The notes under the pieces were generated by a model. It had not been told where the DNA came from. It saw only the letters and a program-made list of their open reading frames with translations, and searched no databases. The position numbers were made by a program, and so were the translations under genes. From positions 1 to 41,885 of the forward strand of contig JACQOE010000047.1 of NCBI GenBank assembly GCA_016202695.1: a stretch of DNA of 41,885 bases, read 5' to 3'. Numbering within the stretch: position 1 is the stretch's first letter; every line of letters begins with the position of its first letter. This document shows positions 8,415 through 16,684 of this stretch, in pieces. The DNA is from Pseudomonadota bacterium. GTDB lineage: Bacteria > Pseudomonadota > Alphaproteobacteria > JACQOE01.

Positions 8415-8747
8415 ATGAGAGCAGAGCTTGCCCTGACCGCCCTCGCCCTCGGCCTCGTCGCGCCCTTGGCCGGCGTCGCCCTTGGCCAGGGAGGCGTGAG
8501 CGTGCGGATCACCGAGACGCCGGAGGTCTCGCAGCCCGGCCCGTTTGCCGCCAGGGGGCGGACCGTTGTCGTGCCCCGGACAACGATCGAGGTCGAGGCC
8601 GGTGGGCGCGGCCGGCTGGTGGTGATTCCCGGGACGCTGACGATCAAGGAGCTCGTCCGGGAACTCGACGCCCTCGGCCTCACGCCCGAGGAGAAGGCGG
8701 AGGCGCTGCGCGCCATCGCCCGCGCCGGCGCCCTCCAGGCAAAGTAG
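8415..8747 (+). CDS. Secreted FlgI (flagellar P-ring) C-terminal-like protein
   Basis: A 110-aa protein with a Sec-type signal peptide (residues 1-24, MRAELALTALALGLVAPLAG then VALGQG). It is joined directly to a segment that closely resembles the last quarter of the flagellar P-ring protein FlgI: SVRITETPEVSQPGPF (29-44), TVVVPRTTIEVE (50-61), then TIKELVRELDALGLTPEE (76-93) and IARAGALQAK (101-110), which match the FlgI-typical VSQP.., TVVVP.T, LVRALNALG and GALQA blocks. FlgI is normally about 370 aa, so two thirds of the protein is missing between signal and C-terminus. No flagellar gene is nearby. Either a retained export-competent remnant or a reused domain. Confidence 0.7.
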   Translation: MRAELALTALALGLVAPLAGVALGQGGVSVRITETPEVSQPGPFAARGRTVVVPRTTIEVEAGGRGRLVVIPGTLTIKELVRELDALGLTPEEKAEALRAIARAGALQAK

Positions 8748-8858
8748 CGGCGGCATCGGTTTCCGGCGCCGGGCGCGAACCCGCGCTGCCCTGGTCGGCC
8801 GCGCCACGATCCCGCGTTCAGGCGCGCGCGGCGGCGAGGTCGAGCGATCGGAAGGGCG

Positions 8859-8886
8859 CCGTGCCCCGGGGGGAACCGGGGCACGG
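8859..8886. terminator. Stem-loop between convergent genes (candidate bidirectional terminator)
   Basis: Perfect 11-bp inverted repeat CCGTGCCCCGG (8859-8869) and CCGGGGCACGG (8876-8886) with a 6-nt loop. It lies between the stop codons of the plus-strand FlgI-like gene (8747) and the minus-strand TRAP binding protein (8903). There is no clear T-tract on either side, so it may be a Rho-assisted or mRNA-stabilising hairpin rather than a textbook intrinsic terminator. Confidence 0.6.
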
Positions 8887-8902
8887 TCGCGAGAACCGCC
8901 GC

Positions 8903-9982
8903 CTACTTGGCGGGCTTGGCGGTCATGCCGACGACCTTGCCGACCGAGCGGTTCCAGATCTCGGTGCAATCCTTGCCGCAGCGCTCGGCGAAGCGGGGGA
9001 GCGCCACCTGCTCGACCAGCTTCTTCTGCTTGGCGAGGTCGGCCGCCGTCACCGGCACCAGCGTGAGCTTGGCGGGGGTGACGTTCTTCTCGGCGCCCCA
9101 GCTGCAGCGCGAATCTCCGACCGAGCACCAGATGCCCTGGTTGATTCCCTCGTCGGCGATCTGCCAGGCGCGCGCCGCCATCACGTCGTTCGACCGTGCG
9201 CTCACGAACGCCTGGACCTTGGGGTCGAGGCGGCCCCAGCTTTTCACGTTGGTGACCTCAAGCCCCAGGCTCCAGCCGAGCGTAAGCGGGTAGAGGTGGG
9301 TGGTGACCTCGGTCCACTTGGCGACGTTGCCGGCGAGCGTTCCGGTCACCGAGCAGTCGATCACCTTGCGCTGCAGCGCCGGCACCACCTCGGAGAAGGC
9401 CATGGTCACCGGGGCGGCGCCGATCGCGGTCATGAAGTCCGCCTGGGTGGCGGCGAAGACGCGCACCTTCTTGCCCTTCATGTCGTCGAGGCCGCCGACC
9501 GGCGACGCGCACCAGAGCACCTGCGCGGGCGATGGCCACATCACCAGCATGTTGACGCCGACCCGCTGGCGAAGAAGCTTGTCCATCTCCGGGGTATAGA
9601 CGTCGACGACCTTCCGCAACGTGGCGATGTCCTGAATGACACCGGCGAGGTCGTAGCCGTCGAGTTCCGGCACCTCGCCCGCGACGTAGCCGGTCACCGT
9701 GTAGCCGAGATCGAAGATGCCGAGCTTGATCAGGCGGAAGGTCTCGGGCCCCTTCAGCCCGAGCTCGGTCATGCTGGGGATATCGGCGGTGATGCGGTTG
9801 TTGGAGAGCTTGACGATGTCCTGCTTCCAGAACGGTTCGAGGACGAGCTGGTGGATGAAGTCGTTCGACCAGCCGCCGATGACCTTGAAATGGGTCTGGG
9901 TCAGATCCTGCGCCTGCGCCGGACCTGTGATCGCCGCCGCAAGCAGCGCGGATACGGCAAGGCCGAGGCGTGTCTTCTGCAT
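8903..9982 (-). CDS. dctP: TRAP transporter substrate-binding protein (DctP family), orphan
   Basis: Periplasmic receptor of a tripartite ATP-independent transporter, 359 aa. The start at 9982 has AGGAG just upstream and a clean signal peptide (MQKTRLGLAVSALLAAAITG, cleavage after PAQA). Family features include THFKVIGGWSND near the mature start, the LDDMKGKKVRVFAATQADFM block typical of DctP, and AFSEVVPALQRKVIDCSVTG, which carries the ligand-contact region. The mature protein has six cysteines, four of them in two short-spaced pairs (CSVGDSRC and CGKDC), suggesting disulfides. No dctQ/dctM genes flank it; the only TRAP permease in the window is at 24560-26442 with its own binding protein. 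Ligand unknown. Confidence 0.93.
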   Translation of the reverse strand: MQKTRLGLAVSALLAAAITGPAQAQDLTQTHFKVIGGWSNDFIHQLVLEPFWKQDIVKLSNNRITADIPSMTELGLKGPETFRLIKLGIFDLGYTVTGYVAGEVPELDGYDLAGVIQDIATLRKVVDVYTPEMDKLLRQRVGVNMLVMWPSPAQVLWCASPVGGLDDMKGKKVRVFAATQADFMTAIGAAPVTMAFSEVVPALQRKVIDCSVTGTLAGNVAKWTEVTTHLYPLTLGWSLGLEVTNVKSWGRLDPKVQAFVSARSNDVMAARAWQIADEGINQGIWCSVGDSRCSWGAEKNVTPAKLTLVPVTAADLAKQKKLVEQVALPRFAERCGKDCTEIWNRSVGKVVGMTAKPAK

Positions 9983-10253
9983 TAGATTCCTCCGAGTCAA
10001 CGGACGTGTCCCAAACGCGGTCGTGCAATCAGGTTGTCGAGGCTGTCTTGGCTTGGCCTCCGATTTTGCGCCATGTTCACACAACGCCGGGGGCCGGGCA
10101 AGCCGCCGCTGGCCGGCTTCGGCCGGCGCCGCGCTTCGCGCATCTCCCTTTATGTATGTGAGCATGTATCCACGAGGGACGCCCGAGGCGCCCCGGCCGA
10201 GGCACCCGCCGGCCAGGACCTTGCGCTCCCCCGGCGGTCGCGCCCGGACAGGC

Positions 10254-11012
10254 TCAGGTCGCGGCGAGAAAGGCGTGCGTGAGATCGCGCTCGTAGAGCC
10301 GGCCCGCGCCGAGGTTCCGGGTGTCGGCTCCGATCTGCCGCAGCGCCGCCCACAGGGTGGCCGAGTTGGAGGAGACGACGGGCACCCCGAGGTCGCGCTC
10401 CATCTCCTCGATCCGGTCCATGGTGTGAAGCGCGGTGCAGCTCGCGAACACGGCGTCGCAGCCGCGGATGACGGTGCGGTGCCCGTGCAGCCGCTCGGCA
10501 ACCTGCCGCGAGGTCACGGCGCGGATGGTCGGCTCGTCGGGGCAGGCGAAGGTGTCGTCCGCCACCACCTTGAAGCCGTGGAATTCGAGGAACCCGACCT
10601 CGACCCGATGCACCGGCTCGGGATAGGGCGAGATCATGAACACCCGGCGGGCGCGAAGCGCCGTCAGCGCCTCGAGCACGGCGGTCGCGGTGGTGATCCC
10701 GGCGACGCCGGTCCGCTCGTGGATCCGCCGCCCCCAGGACCCGTGCTCGGCCGGTCCGGCGAGGAACGTGCCGCTCGTACAGGCGCAGACGATGACCTCC
10801 GGCCCGGGCTGCGGGGCGGCGAGGTCCGCCGCCGCGCGCTCGAGCGTCTCCATCATCGCCAGCGTCGCCTCGGCGGTCATCTTCGATCCCGGCCGCGACA
10901 TCCGGTTGAAGAGGAGCGCGACTCCCTCGGGGAGGAATTTCGGAAACTCCCCCTCGCAGGTTACGTTGGCGGGCGGAACCACCACCCCGATATGCTTGAG
11001 TTCCCGAGTCAT
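10254..11012 (-). CDS. Maleate cis-trans isomerase / Asp-Glu racemase superfamily protein
   Basis: Protein of 252 aa in the superfamily that includes maleate isomerase, arylmalonate decarboxylase and Asp/Glu/hydantoin racemases. Both catalytic-type cysteines are present: Cys78 in CACTSGTF and Cys192 in FASCTALHTMD, a spacing similar to that of characterised maleate isomerases. It starts with the family-typical HIGVVVPPANVTCEGEFPKF. The ATG at 11012 is preferred over the upstream start at 11093, whose extra residues look non-native. It is divergent from the HyuB-type gene at 11228, sharing 215 bp. The reaction could be maleate isomerisation or racemisation/decarboxylation; sequence alone does not decide. 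Confidence 0.88.
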   Translation of the reverse strand: MTRELKHIGVVVPPANVTCEGEFPKFLPEGVALLFNRMSRPGSKMTAEATLAMMETLERAAADLAAPQPGPEVIVCACTSGTFLAGPAEHGSWGRRIHERTGVAGITTATAVLEALTALRARRVFMISPYPEPVHRVEVGFLEFHGFKVVADDTFACPDEPTIRAVTSRQVAERLHGHRTVIRGCDAVFASCTALHTMDRIEEMERDLGVPVVSSNSATLWAALRQIGADTRNLGAGRLYERDLTHAFLAAT

Positions 11013-11227
11013 GACGCGACTTTGCCACTCCCTCTCGCTGGCTGCGGCCGCGACCGCAGGGTGAGCATGCCTCCGTGCGGACCGCAAAGTCAATTTGTCG
11101 GACCTTACGACATGGCTGCCGACTGTGTTACATAGGATGCCGTCGGCGCATAGGAAGCCGGCCCTCGACCGGTCTGAACCGGGGCGCGGGCGGTCCGCGA
11201 CCGGGATGTGGGGGGAACGGAAAGACC

Positions 11228-12955
11228 ATGAAGAAAGAAGGGGCTGTCGAGCGCATCCGCCACCAGGCGATGTGGAACCGCCTGCTGTCGGTCGTCCAGG
11301 AGCAGGCGCACATCCTGGTGCGCACGGGGTTCTCCACCTCGACCCGCGAGTCGGGCGACATCTCGGCCGGGGTGTGCGAGCCGAAGCAGGGGAAGCTCCT
11401 CGCCCAGGCGGTGACCGGGACGCCGGGGCACGTCAACTCGATGGCGGCCTCGGTCAAGCACTTCATCCGCCGCTTTCCGGTCGCGACCATGCGGCCGGGG
11501 GATGTCTACGTGACCAACGATCCGTGGCTGGGGGCGGGCCATCTGCACGACGTGGTGGTCGTGACCCCGGTCTTTCGCAGGCGGCGGGTGGTCGCGCTGT
11601 TCGCCTGCACCTGCCATGTGGTCGACATCGGCGGGCACGGGATGGGGCCTGACGGGCGCGAGATCTATCACGAGGGGATTCAGCTCCCGATCATGAAGCT
11701 GGCCGATCGGGGCAAGGTCAACGAGGAACTCCTCCGGATCATCGCCCTCAACGTGCGCGAGCCGATCCAGGTCGTCGGCGACTTCTACTCCCTGATCGCC
11801 TGCAACGACGTCGGCGGCGAGCGCCTGCATGAGATGATGGACGAGTTCGGCATCGAAACCCTGGACGGGCTCGCCGAGCACATCTTCACCACCTCGCGCG
11901 AGACCAAGCTCGGCGCCATCCGCAACCTGCCCTTCGGCACCTACCGGAACAGCATGCGCATCGACGGCTACGACGACCCGGTCGACCTCGTCTGCGCCCT
12001 GACCATCGCCGAGGACGGCATCACCGTGGATTTCACCGGCACCTCGCCGACCTCGCCCTCCGGCATCAATGTCCCCCTGTGCTACACGACGGCCTACGCG
12101 TCCTTCGGCGTCAACTGTGTGATCGCCCCGCACATTCCGAACAATGCCGGGTCGATGGAGGTGGTGCGGGTAATCGCCCCGGAGGGCTGCATCCTCAACG
12201 CTCCGCGCCCGCGGGCGGTGGCGGCGAGGGGCGTGACCGGGTTGATGCTGCCCGACGTCATCTTCGGCTGTCTCGATCAGGCCGTGCCGGGCGGCTGCCC
12301 GGCGGAAGGCGCGTCGAGCCTCTGGATCCTGGTCCTGTTCAGCGGCTTCGGCCGCACCGATGCGCGCCATCCCTATCCGGCGGCGGCGACGCCGTTCGAC
12401 ACCACGCTCTTCCACTGCGGCGGGGCGGGGGCGCGCCCGACCCTCGACGGGCTCAACGCCACCGCATTCCCGAGCGGGCTCAGGAGCGTGCCGGTCGAGG
12501 TGGTGGAGACGGTGAGCCCGCTGGTGGTCTGGCAGCGCGAGTTCCGGACCGACTCGGGCGGGGCGGGCGCCATGCGCGGGGGCACCGGACAGACGCTCCG
12601 GGTCGGCAACCGCGAGGGCGCGCCCTTCGGGCTCAACGCCTTCTTCGATCGCGTCCACCACCCGGCGCGGGGGCGCGCCGGCGGGCGCCCGGGGGGCAAG
12701 GGGCGCATCACCCTGGCTTCGGGCGGAGTCTTGCGCGGCAAGGGCATACAGACGGTGCCGCCGAACGACGTTCTGATCGTCGAGACGGCGGGGGGCGGAG
12801 GCTTCGGCGACCCGCGCCGGCGAGACCCCGCGGCGCTGGCCCGGGACGTCCGCAACGGGATGGTGTCGAGCGAGGCCGCGCGGACCGAGTACGGTCGCGC
12901 GCCCGGCGACGACCGGGAGTCGGCTCCGGCGGCGGCCGGCCCCGATCCGGGCTGA
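11228..12955 (+). CDS. hyuB: Hydantoinase B / 5-oxoprolinase family protein
   Basis: B-subunit-type protein of the ATP-dependent N-methylhydantoinase/5-oxoprolinase/acetone carboxylase superfamily, 575 aa (usual length about 550-600). Diagnostic blocks: FSTSTRESGDISAGVCE (about residues 36-52), DVYVTNDPWLGAGHLHDV (about 93-110), HVVDIGGHG, the central VDFTGTSP block, and the C-terminal GGGGFGDPRRRDP. The start at 11228 lies 9 nt after a purine-rich site (GGGGGGAACGGA). In most genomes hyuB is adjacent to hyuA, the ATP-binding partner; none is seen here. A HyuA encoded elsewhere must be used, or the protein acts alone. Confidence 0.93.
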   Translation: MKKEGAVERIRHQAMWNRLLSVVQEQAHILVRTGFSTSTRESGDISAGVCEPKQGKLLAQAVTGTPGHVNSMAASVKHFIRRFPVATMRPGDVYVTNDPWLGAGHLHDVVVVTPVFRRRRVVALFACTCHVVDIGGHGMGPDGREIYHEGIQLPIMKLADRGKVNEELLRIIALNVREPIQVVGDFYSLIACNDVGGERLHEMMDEFGIETLDGLAEHIFTTSRETKLGAIRNLPFGTYRNSMRIDGYDDPVDLVCALTIAEDGITVDFTGTSPTSPSGINVPLCYTTAYASFGVNCVIAPHIPNNAGSMEVVRVIAPEGCILNAPRPRAVAARGVTGLMLPDVIFGCLDQAVPGGCPAEGASSLWILVLFSGFGRTDARHPYPAAATPFDTTLFHCGGAGARPTLDGLNATAFPSGLRSVPVEVVETVSPLVVWQREFRTDSGGAGAMRGGTGQTLRVGNREGAPFGLNAFFDRVHHPARGRAGGRPGGKGRITLASGGVLRGKGIQTVPPNDVLIVETAGGGGFGDPRRRDPAALARDVRNGMVSSEAARTEYGRAPGDDRESAPAAAGPDPG

Positions 12956-13192
12956 GTCGACCGCGTCGCCGGAACCGCTCCGGCGCATGACGGACGGCGG
13001 GTCGACGGAAGTCTCCACGCGACGGGGGGCGCCGAAGCCGACGAGCGGCGGCGAAGGCGAGCCGATTGTCGAAGCCGGGAAAATCGCGATTCGATCCTCG
13101 GCCGAGGGCTCCTGTAGGCGGCTGGCGTGCGGATTCTTCAGAAACCTGGGGCCTCCGTGCCGACCCTCTCCCCGCGGCCCAAGATGCCTGGG

Positions 13193-13759
13193 TCAGCCGA
13201 TCTGGACAGTGCCCTCGTGAAGGAACCTGTACGGCGGCAGGTCGAGATTCCGTGGCGCCGGGCTGCGGCGGACGCGCCCGGCGGTGTCGTACATCGAGCC
13301 GTGGCAGGGGCAAAACCACCCGCCGTACTGGCCGCGGGGATCGGCCGGCTTCTGGCCGAGCGGGATGCATCCAAGGTGGGTGCAGATGCCAATGACCACG
13401 AGCCACTCCTTTTGTTTCACTCGCGCCCCATCCGGGGTCGGATCGATGAGTTCGGCGCGGTCGTCGGCCTCGGCGCGAGCGATCTCCTCCGCTGTTCGAT
13501 GCACGATGAACACCGGCTTCCCGCGCCAGTTGACCGTAATGCGCTGGCCGACCGCGATCGGATCGAGGTCCACATCCACGGCGGAGAGCGCGAGAACGTC
13601 GGCGGAAGGGTTCATGAAGTCGATGAACGGCCAGGCCGCGAGCGCGGCACCCGCGGCGAGGGCCGTCCCGGTCGCAAGATAGAGGAAGTCGCGGCGGCTC
13701 GTCTCCCGGTCGGGGGTGCCCGAGCCCGGCGACGGCGGTGACTCGGATATCGCTGCCAT
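13193..13759 (-). CDS. petA: Rieske iron-sulfur protein of cytochrome bc1 type (orphan)
   Basis: Electron carrier with a [2Fe-2S] cluster, homologous to the ubiquinol-cytochrome c reductase iron-sulfur subunit, 188 aa. A twin-arginine signal/anchor [10 protein letters not shown] (21-30) precedes a hydrophobic segment (29-45). Cluster ligands are in CTHLGC (Cys126, His128) and CPCHGS (Cys150, His153), with the disulfide cysteines Cys131 and Cys152 also present. The internal [20 protein letters not shown] is typical of alphaproteobacterial PetA. No cytochrome b or c1 gene follows: the next gene downstream is convergent hyuB. It is the last gene of the copper/redox gene run. Whether it replaces the genomic bc1 Rieske or serves another partner is open. 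Confidence 0.95.
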   Translation of the reverse strand: MAAISESPPSPGSGTPDRETSRRDFLYLATGTALAAGAALAAWPFIDFMNPSADVLALSAVDVDLDPIAVGQRITVNWRGKPVFIVHRTAEEIARAEADDRAELIDPTPDGARVKQKEWLVVIGICTHLGCIPLGQKPADPRGQYGGWFCPCHGSMYDTAGRVRRSPAPRNLDLPPYRFLHEGTVQIG

Positions 13760-13845
13760 CTCTCGCCCTTTCGGTTGCTCGCCCCGTCAGTCCTGCCCTT
13801 GCCCGCGTTGCCAGGGAATTCCGGCGGCCGGCGCGCGAAACCCTC

Positions 13846-14514
13846 TCATCGGGGAGACTCGCTGCGCCCACGGTGTCCGGGCCTCCGCAGCCTCGGCATG
13901 AACGCGGGGACATCGGCCATGTAGGCGACGTAGACCTCGCCGAACTGGACACAGGCCCGCCGCTCTTCCGCCCTGGCCAGGCGCACGTACATGACGACGA
14001 GCACCGGGAACATGACGAGCGTGGGCAAGGTCGGCCACTGCAACAGGAAACCCAGCAGCACGTGGATGAAGGCCAAATATTGAGGGTGTCGGACGTAGGC
14101 GTAGGGCCCGGTGGTGGCCAGGGTTCCCTTTCTCTGCGCGGCGTGCAGAACCCTCCACGACATCCACAGGAGCACGAGGCCGCGGCCGATCAGGACGTAG
14201 CTGATCAGATGGAACACCGAGAAATGCGGGTCGCCCTTCAGATCGAACAGGGTGGACCACAGATGCCCGGAGTTGTGACCGAAGAGGTCGAGGTCGGGAT
14301 AGAGGCCGGTCAACCAGCCGGAGAGGAGATAGAGCGTCAGCGGGAAGCCGTACATCTCGGTGAAGAGGGCGACCACGAAGGCGGAGAACGCGCCCAGGGA
14401 GCGCCAGTCGGTGCGGGTCCGGGGCCGCGTGAAGCCGAACGCGAACAGGATGAAGATCGCGGCATTGACCGCGACCAGAGGCCACAAACCGTAGGCGGAT
14501 CCTGCCGCGCTCAT
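13846..14514 (-). CDS. Membrane methyltransferase, isoprenylcysteine carboxyl methyltransferase (ICMT/PEMT) family
   Basis: Integral membrane protein of 222 aa with about five hydrophobic segments. It has the SAM-dependent ICMT/PEMT-family signature near the C-terminus: GPYAYVRHPQYLAFI (about residues 144-158) followed by the acidic helix RAEERRACVQFGEVYVAYM. Bacterial members of this family frequently sit in copper and other heavy-metal clusters, although their substrate is not established. The ATG is at 14514; gaps of 86 bp to the Rieske gene and 105 bp to the propeller gene are compatible with one transcript. Confidence 0.88.
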   Translation of the reverse strand: MSAAGSAYGLWPLVAVNAAIFILFAFGFTRPRTRTDWRSLGAFSAFVVALFTEMYGFPLTLYLLSGWLTGLYPDLDLFGHNSGHLWSTLFDLKGDPHFSVFHLISYVLIGRGLVLLWMSWRVLHAAQRKGTLATTGPYAYVRHPQYLAFIHVLLGFLLQWPTLPTLVMFPVLVVMYVRLARAEERRACVQFGEVYVAYMADVPAFMPRLRRPGHRGRSESPR

Positions 14515-14619
14515 CGCCGCTACCCCGTCAGGCGCGGTGCGAATCGCCGCCGTCCGAGCTCGGGAGAGGTTCTCGGAAAGCCCGTATCTCCGATTCCTCG
14601 GCTTCGCACCGTGATCTCC

Positions 14620-15588
14620 TTATCTCGCCGCAAACAGGAAGGCATGCGGCGACGGCCAGGTGGAAATCCGCGCCGTTGCCTGCGACGTGACCGGATCGAC
14701 GACCAGGACGTCGCCCGACTCGATGCCGACGTAGAGCGCGCTCGCGTCGGGGAGCAGCGAAATGTGCTCGGGCGGCGCGCCGGTGTCGTAGGCCGCGACC
14801 ACGCGCCCGCTGGCGACCTCGATCACCGAGTAGGTCCGGTCTCCCTTGTTGGCGACGTAGACGAGTTTCCCGTCCCCGCTCGTGGCCACGCCGTGCGGGC
14901 CTTCGCCGACCCCGATCCGTCCGGTGACCCGGCGCTGGACCGGATCGATCACCGTGACGGTGTCGTTCGCGTCGTTTGTCGCGTAGAGCGTTTCGCCGCC
15001 GGGCGTGAAGGCGAGGTGTCCCATGACCGATTCGGCGCCCATGGGGACGGTCGCGACGGTCCGTCGCGCGTCCGGGTCCACGACCGAGACGGTCGTGCCC
15101 ATGTTCAGGGAGAAGAGGAGCCCCGAGCCGGGGGCGAACGCGAGGTAGAATGGCGGCTCCTCGGTGGGGATGCGGGCGACGATCCGGTTGGTCGCGGCGT
15201 CGATGACCACGATGTCGGCGGCGGCGACATAGACGTGCCTGCCGTCCGGGGAGACGACCGCGTGGTGCGAGATGTCGCCGACGTCGATGCTCTCGATCAC
15301 GCGGCCGAGCCCGGTGTCGATCACATAGACCTTGTTGGCATCCATGCTGGCGGTGTAGAGCCGCCGCCCGTCGGGGGTGAGGACGCCGCCGTGCGGGTTG
15401 CCCGGAACGGGGATCGAGCCGACCACGGCGCGCGCGGCCATATCGATGATCGCGACCGAGTTCGAGTCGCTCATGACGGCGTAGGCGACGGGCTCCGCCG
15501 ACCCGCCGCGCGTCGCCGCGATGAGGACCGCCGCTGCGACGATGAAGCTAGAGATCCTGGTTCGGGTGGTCCACGCTGCCAATGTCAT
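14620..15588 (-). CDS. Secreted YVTN-family beta-propeller protein
   Basis: Periplasmic beta-propeller of the YncE/YVTN type, 322 aa. After a signal peptide (about residues 1-31, ending GGSAEP), there are about seven blades, each with a variant of GxxLYxxxxDxNxVxVID: GRRLYTASMDANKVYVID, GETLYATNDANDTVTVID, GKLVYVANKGDRTYSVIE among others. The start at 15588 is chosen because AAGGAG lies 7 nt upstream; an in-frame ATG at 15627 would add 13 polar residues before the signal and is less likely. Related propellers occur beside cytochrome and metal genes; no catalytic motif is evident. Probable binding or scaffold role in the envelope (inference). Confidence 0.9.
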   Translation of the reverse strand: MTLAAWTTRTRISSFIVAAAVLIAATRGGSAEPVAYAVMSDSNSVAIIDMAARAVVGSIPVPGNPHGGVLTPDGRRLYTASMDANKVYVIDTGLGRVIESIDVGDISHHAVVSPDGRHVYVAAADIVVIDAATNRIVARIPTEEPPFYLAFAPGSGLLFSLNMGTTVSVVDPDARRTVATVPMGAESVMGHLAFTPGGETLYATNDANDTVTVIDPVQRRVTGRIGVGEGPHGVATSGDGKLVYVANKGDRTYSVIEVASGRVVAAYDTGAPPEHISLLPDASALYVGIESGDVLVVDPVTSQATARISTWPSPHAFLFAAR

Positions 15589-15672
15589 CTCCTTACTCCT
15601 TGACTGGTTCTTGTCGTTGCTCGCCACGCGGGGCGCCGCACCCTGACAGACAATCCGGCCTGCGATCGGGGC

Positions 15673-16062
15673 TCATGCCGTGCTGTCCACGAAAACCGTG
15701 ACCCTGATCCGAACGTCCTGCTTGTTCGGGTCGTCGGAACTGATGAAGACGGACCGCTCTATCCGACCGCGGTCCGCTTCGTGCGCGGCGGAGTCGTACT
15801 CGATGCGCAGCCGCCCTTGGCCGCCGGGCGGGATGGTCATGGGCGTGAGCGTCGCCCGGGTGCACCCGCACGACGTGCTGACCGCGACGATGGTGAGCGG
15901 CCGATCGCCGCGGTTGAGCACGGGCAGCTCGGCGACGGCGCGCGCCCCCTTGGCGACCGAACCCATGTCGTAGCTGCCGGCGACCTCGATGTCGGGGCCG
16001 CCCCGGGAGCAGGCCGCAGCGAGCAGCGCCAGAAGCGCGACCAGCAGGGCACGCGTCTTCAT
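15673..16062 (-). CDS. DUF1573 protein, probable lipoprotein
   Basis: Protein of 129 aa with an export signal ending LLAAAC at Cys18, a slightly imperfect lipobox, so probably lipid-anchored in the envelope. The rest is one immunoglobulin-like DUF1573 domain: the DMGSVAKGARAVAELPVLNRGDRPLTI region and the conserved VSTSCGCTRATLTP cysteine motif. A strong ribosome binding site (GAGGAGG) precedes the ATG at 16062. It follows the larger DUF1573 gene by 10 bp. DUF1573 has no assigned biochemical role; the paired CxC cysteines suggest metal binding or disulfide chemistry. Confidence 0.88.
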   Translation of the reverse strand: MKTRALLVALLALLAAACSRGGPDIEVAGSYDMGSVAKGARAVAELPVLNRGDRPLTIVAVSTSCGCTRATLTPMTIPPGGQGRLRIEYDSAAHEADRGRIERSVFISSDDPNKQDVRIRVTVFVDSTA

Positions 16063-16072
16063 GCCCGCCTCC

Positions 16073-16672
16073 TCAGCTCCAGCCGACCCTGGCCTGGATC
16101 CAGATGGCGGCCTCGGGTTGGGTTCGGTCGTTGCTCTCGATGATCAAGCCTCGGCGGACGGTCTCGCCCCGCACGTCGTGGAACCCGGCGTCGAGCGTGA
16201 GGGTGGCGAGCGCGGCCTTTCCCGGCGGGATGACGCGGGCGGTGACGTGCGCGGTGGTGCAGTCGCAGGAGGTATAGGCGCGGCCGATGGTGAGCGGGCC
16301 GGCGCCGGTGTTGCGGATCAGGAACTTCCGCTCGACCACCGCCTTGGCCCCGATGCGGCCGAAGTCGTAGTAGGCGAGGGGCAGCTCGATCTTCGGCTGC
16401 GGTTGGTCGGCCGCCACGAGGCGGACTCTCGACCTCGACCCGGGGCCCATCTCGTGGACCGCGTGGATCGGCGTGCTCTCGACGATCTCGTCGGGGGAGT
16501 ACACGAGCGTCGCCTCGGCGGCCTGGTCATCGGCGCCGTACAGGTACGCGCCACCCGCTCCGAGCACGAGTATCCCCGCCGTGGCAATGAGGACCCGCCG
16601 CCGGCCCCAGCGGGGAGCTGCGGTTGCCGACTGCGACCCGAAGAGCCGCTTCTTGTTCTTCCTTGCTGACAT
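16073..16672 (-). CDS. DUF1573 protein, membrane-anchored
   Basis: Protein of 199 aa. A basic N-terminus precedes one hydrophobic helix (about residues 27-45, VLIATAGILVLGAGGAYLYG), probably an uncleaved anchor placing the rest in the periplasm. The C-terminal half is a DUF1573 domain (YYDFGRIGAKAVVERKFLIR, and the motif RAYTSCDCTTAHV with two cysteines as CxC). AGGAG precedes the start. It lies 12 bp after the DsbD-like gene and 10 bp before the second DUF1573 gene, so expression is almost certainly joint. Role unknown; a partner or substrate of the thiol-redox conduit is a reasonable inference. Confidence 0.88.
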   Translation of the reverse strand: MSARKNKKRLFGSQSATAAPRWGRRRVLIATAGILVLGAGGAYLYGADDQAAEATLVYSPDEIVESTPIHAVHEMGPGSRSRVRLVAADQPQPKIELPLAYYDFGRIGAKAVVERKFLIRNTGAGPLTIGRAYTSCDCTTAHVTARVIPPGKAALATLTLDAGFHDVRGETVRRGLIIESNDRTQPEAAIWIQARVGWS

Positions 16673-16684
16673 CGTCCTCTCCTT

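Noticed and set aside
11096..11112. TGTCG-N7-CGACA dyad in the racemase/hyuB intergenic region
   Set aside because: Only 5-bp arms; such dyads are common by chance in GC-rich DNA and no regulator gene is nearby.
12967..12985. CGCCGGA / TCCGGCG hairpin between hyuB and the Rieske gene
   Set aside because: Plausibly terminator-like by position, but the stem is 7 bp, without a T-tract, and similar hairpins are frequent in this GC-rich sequence.
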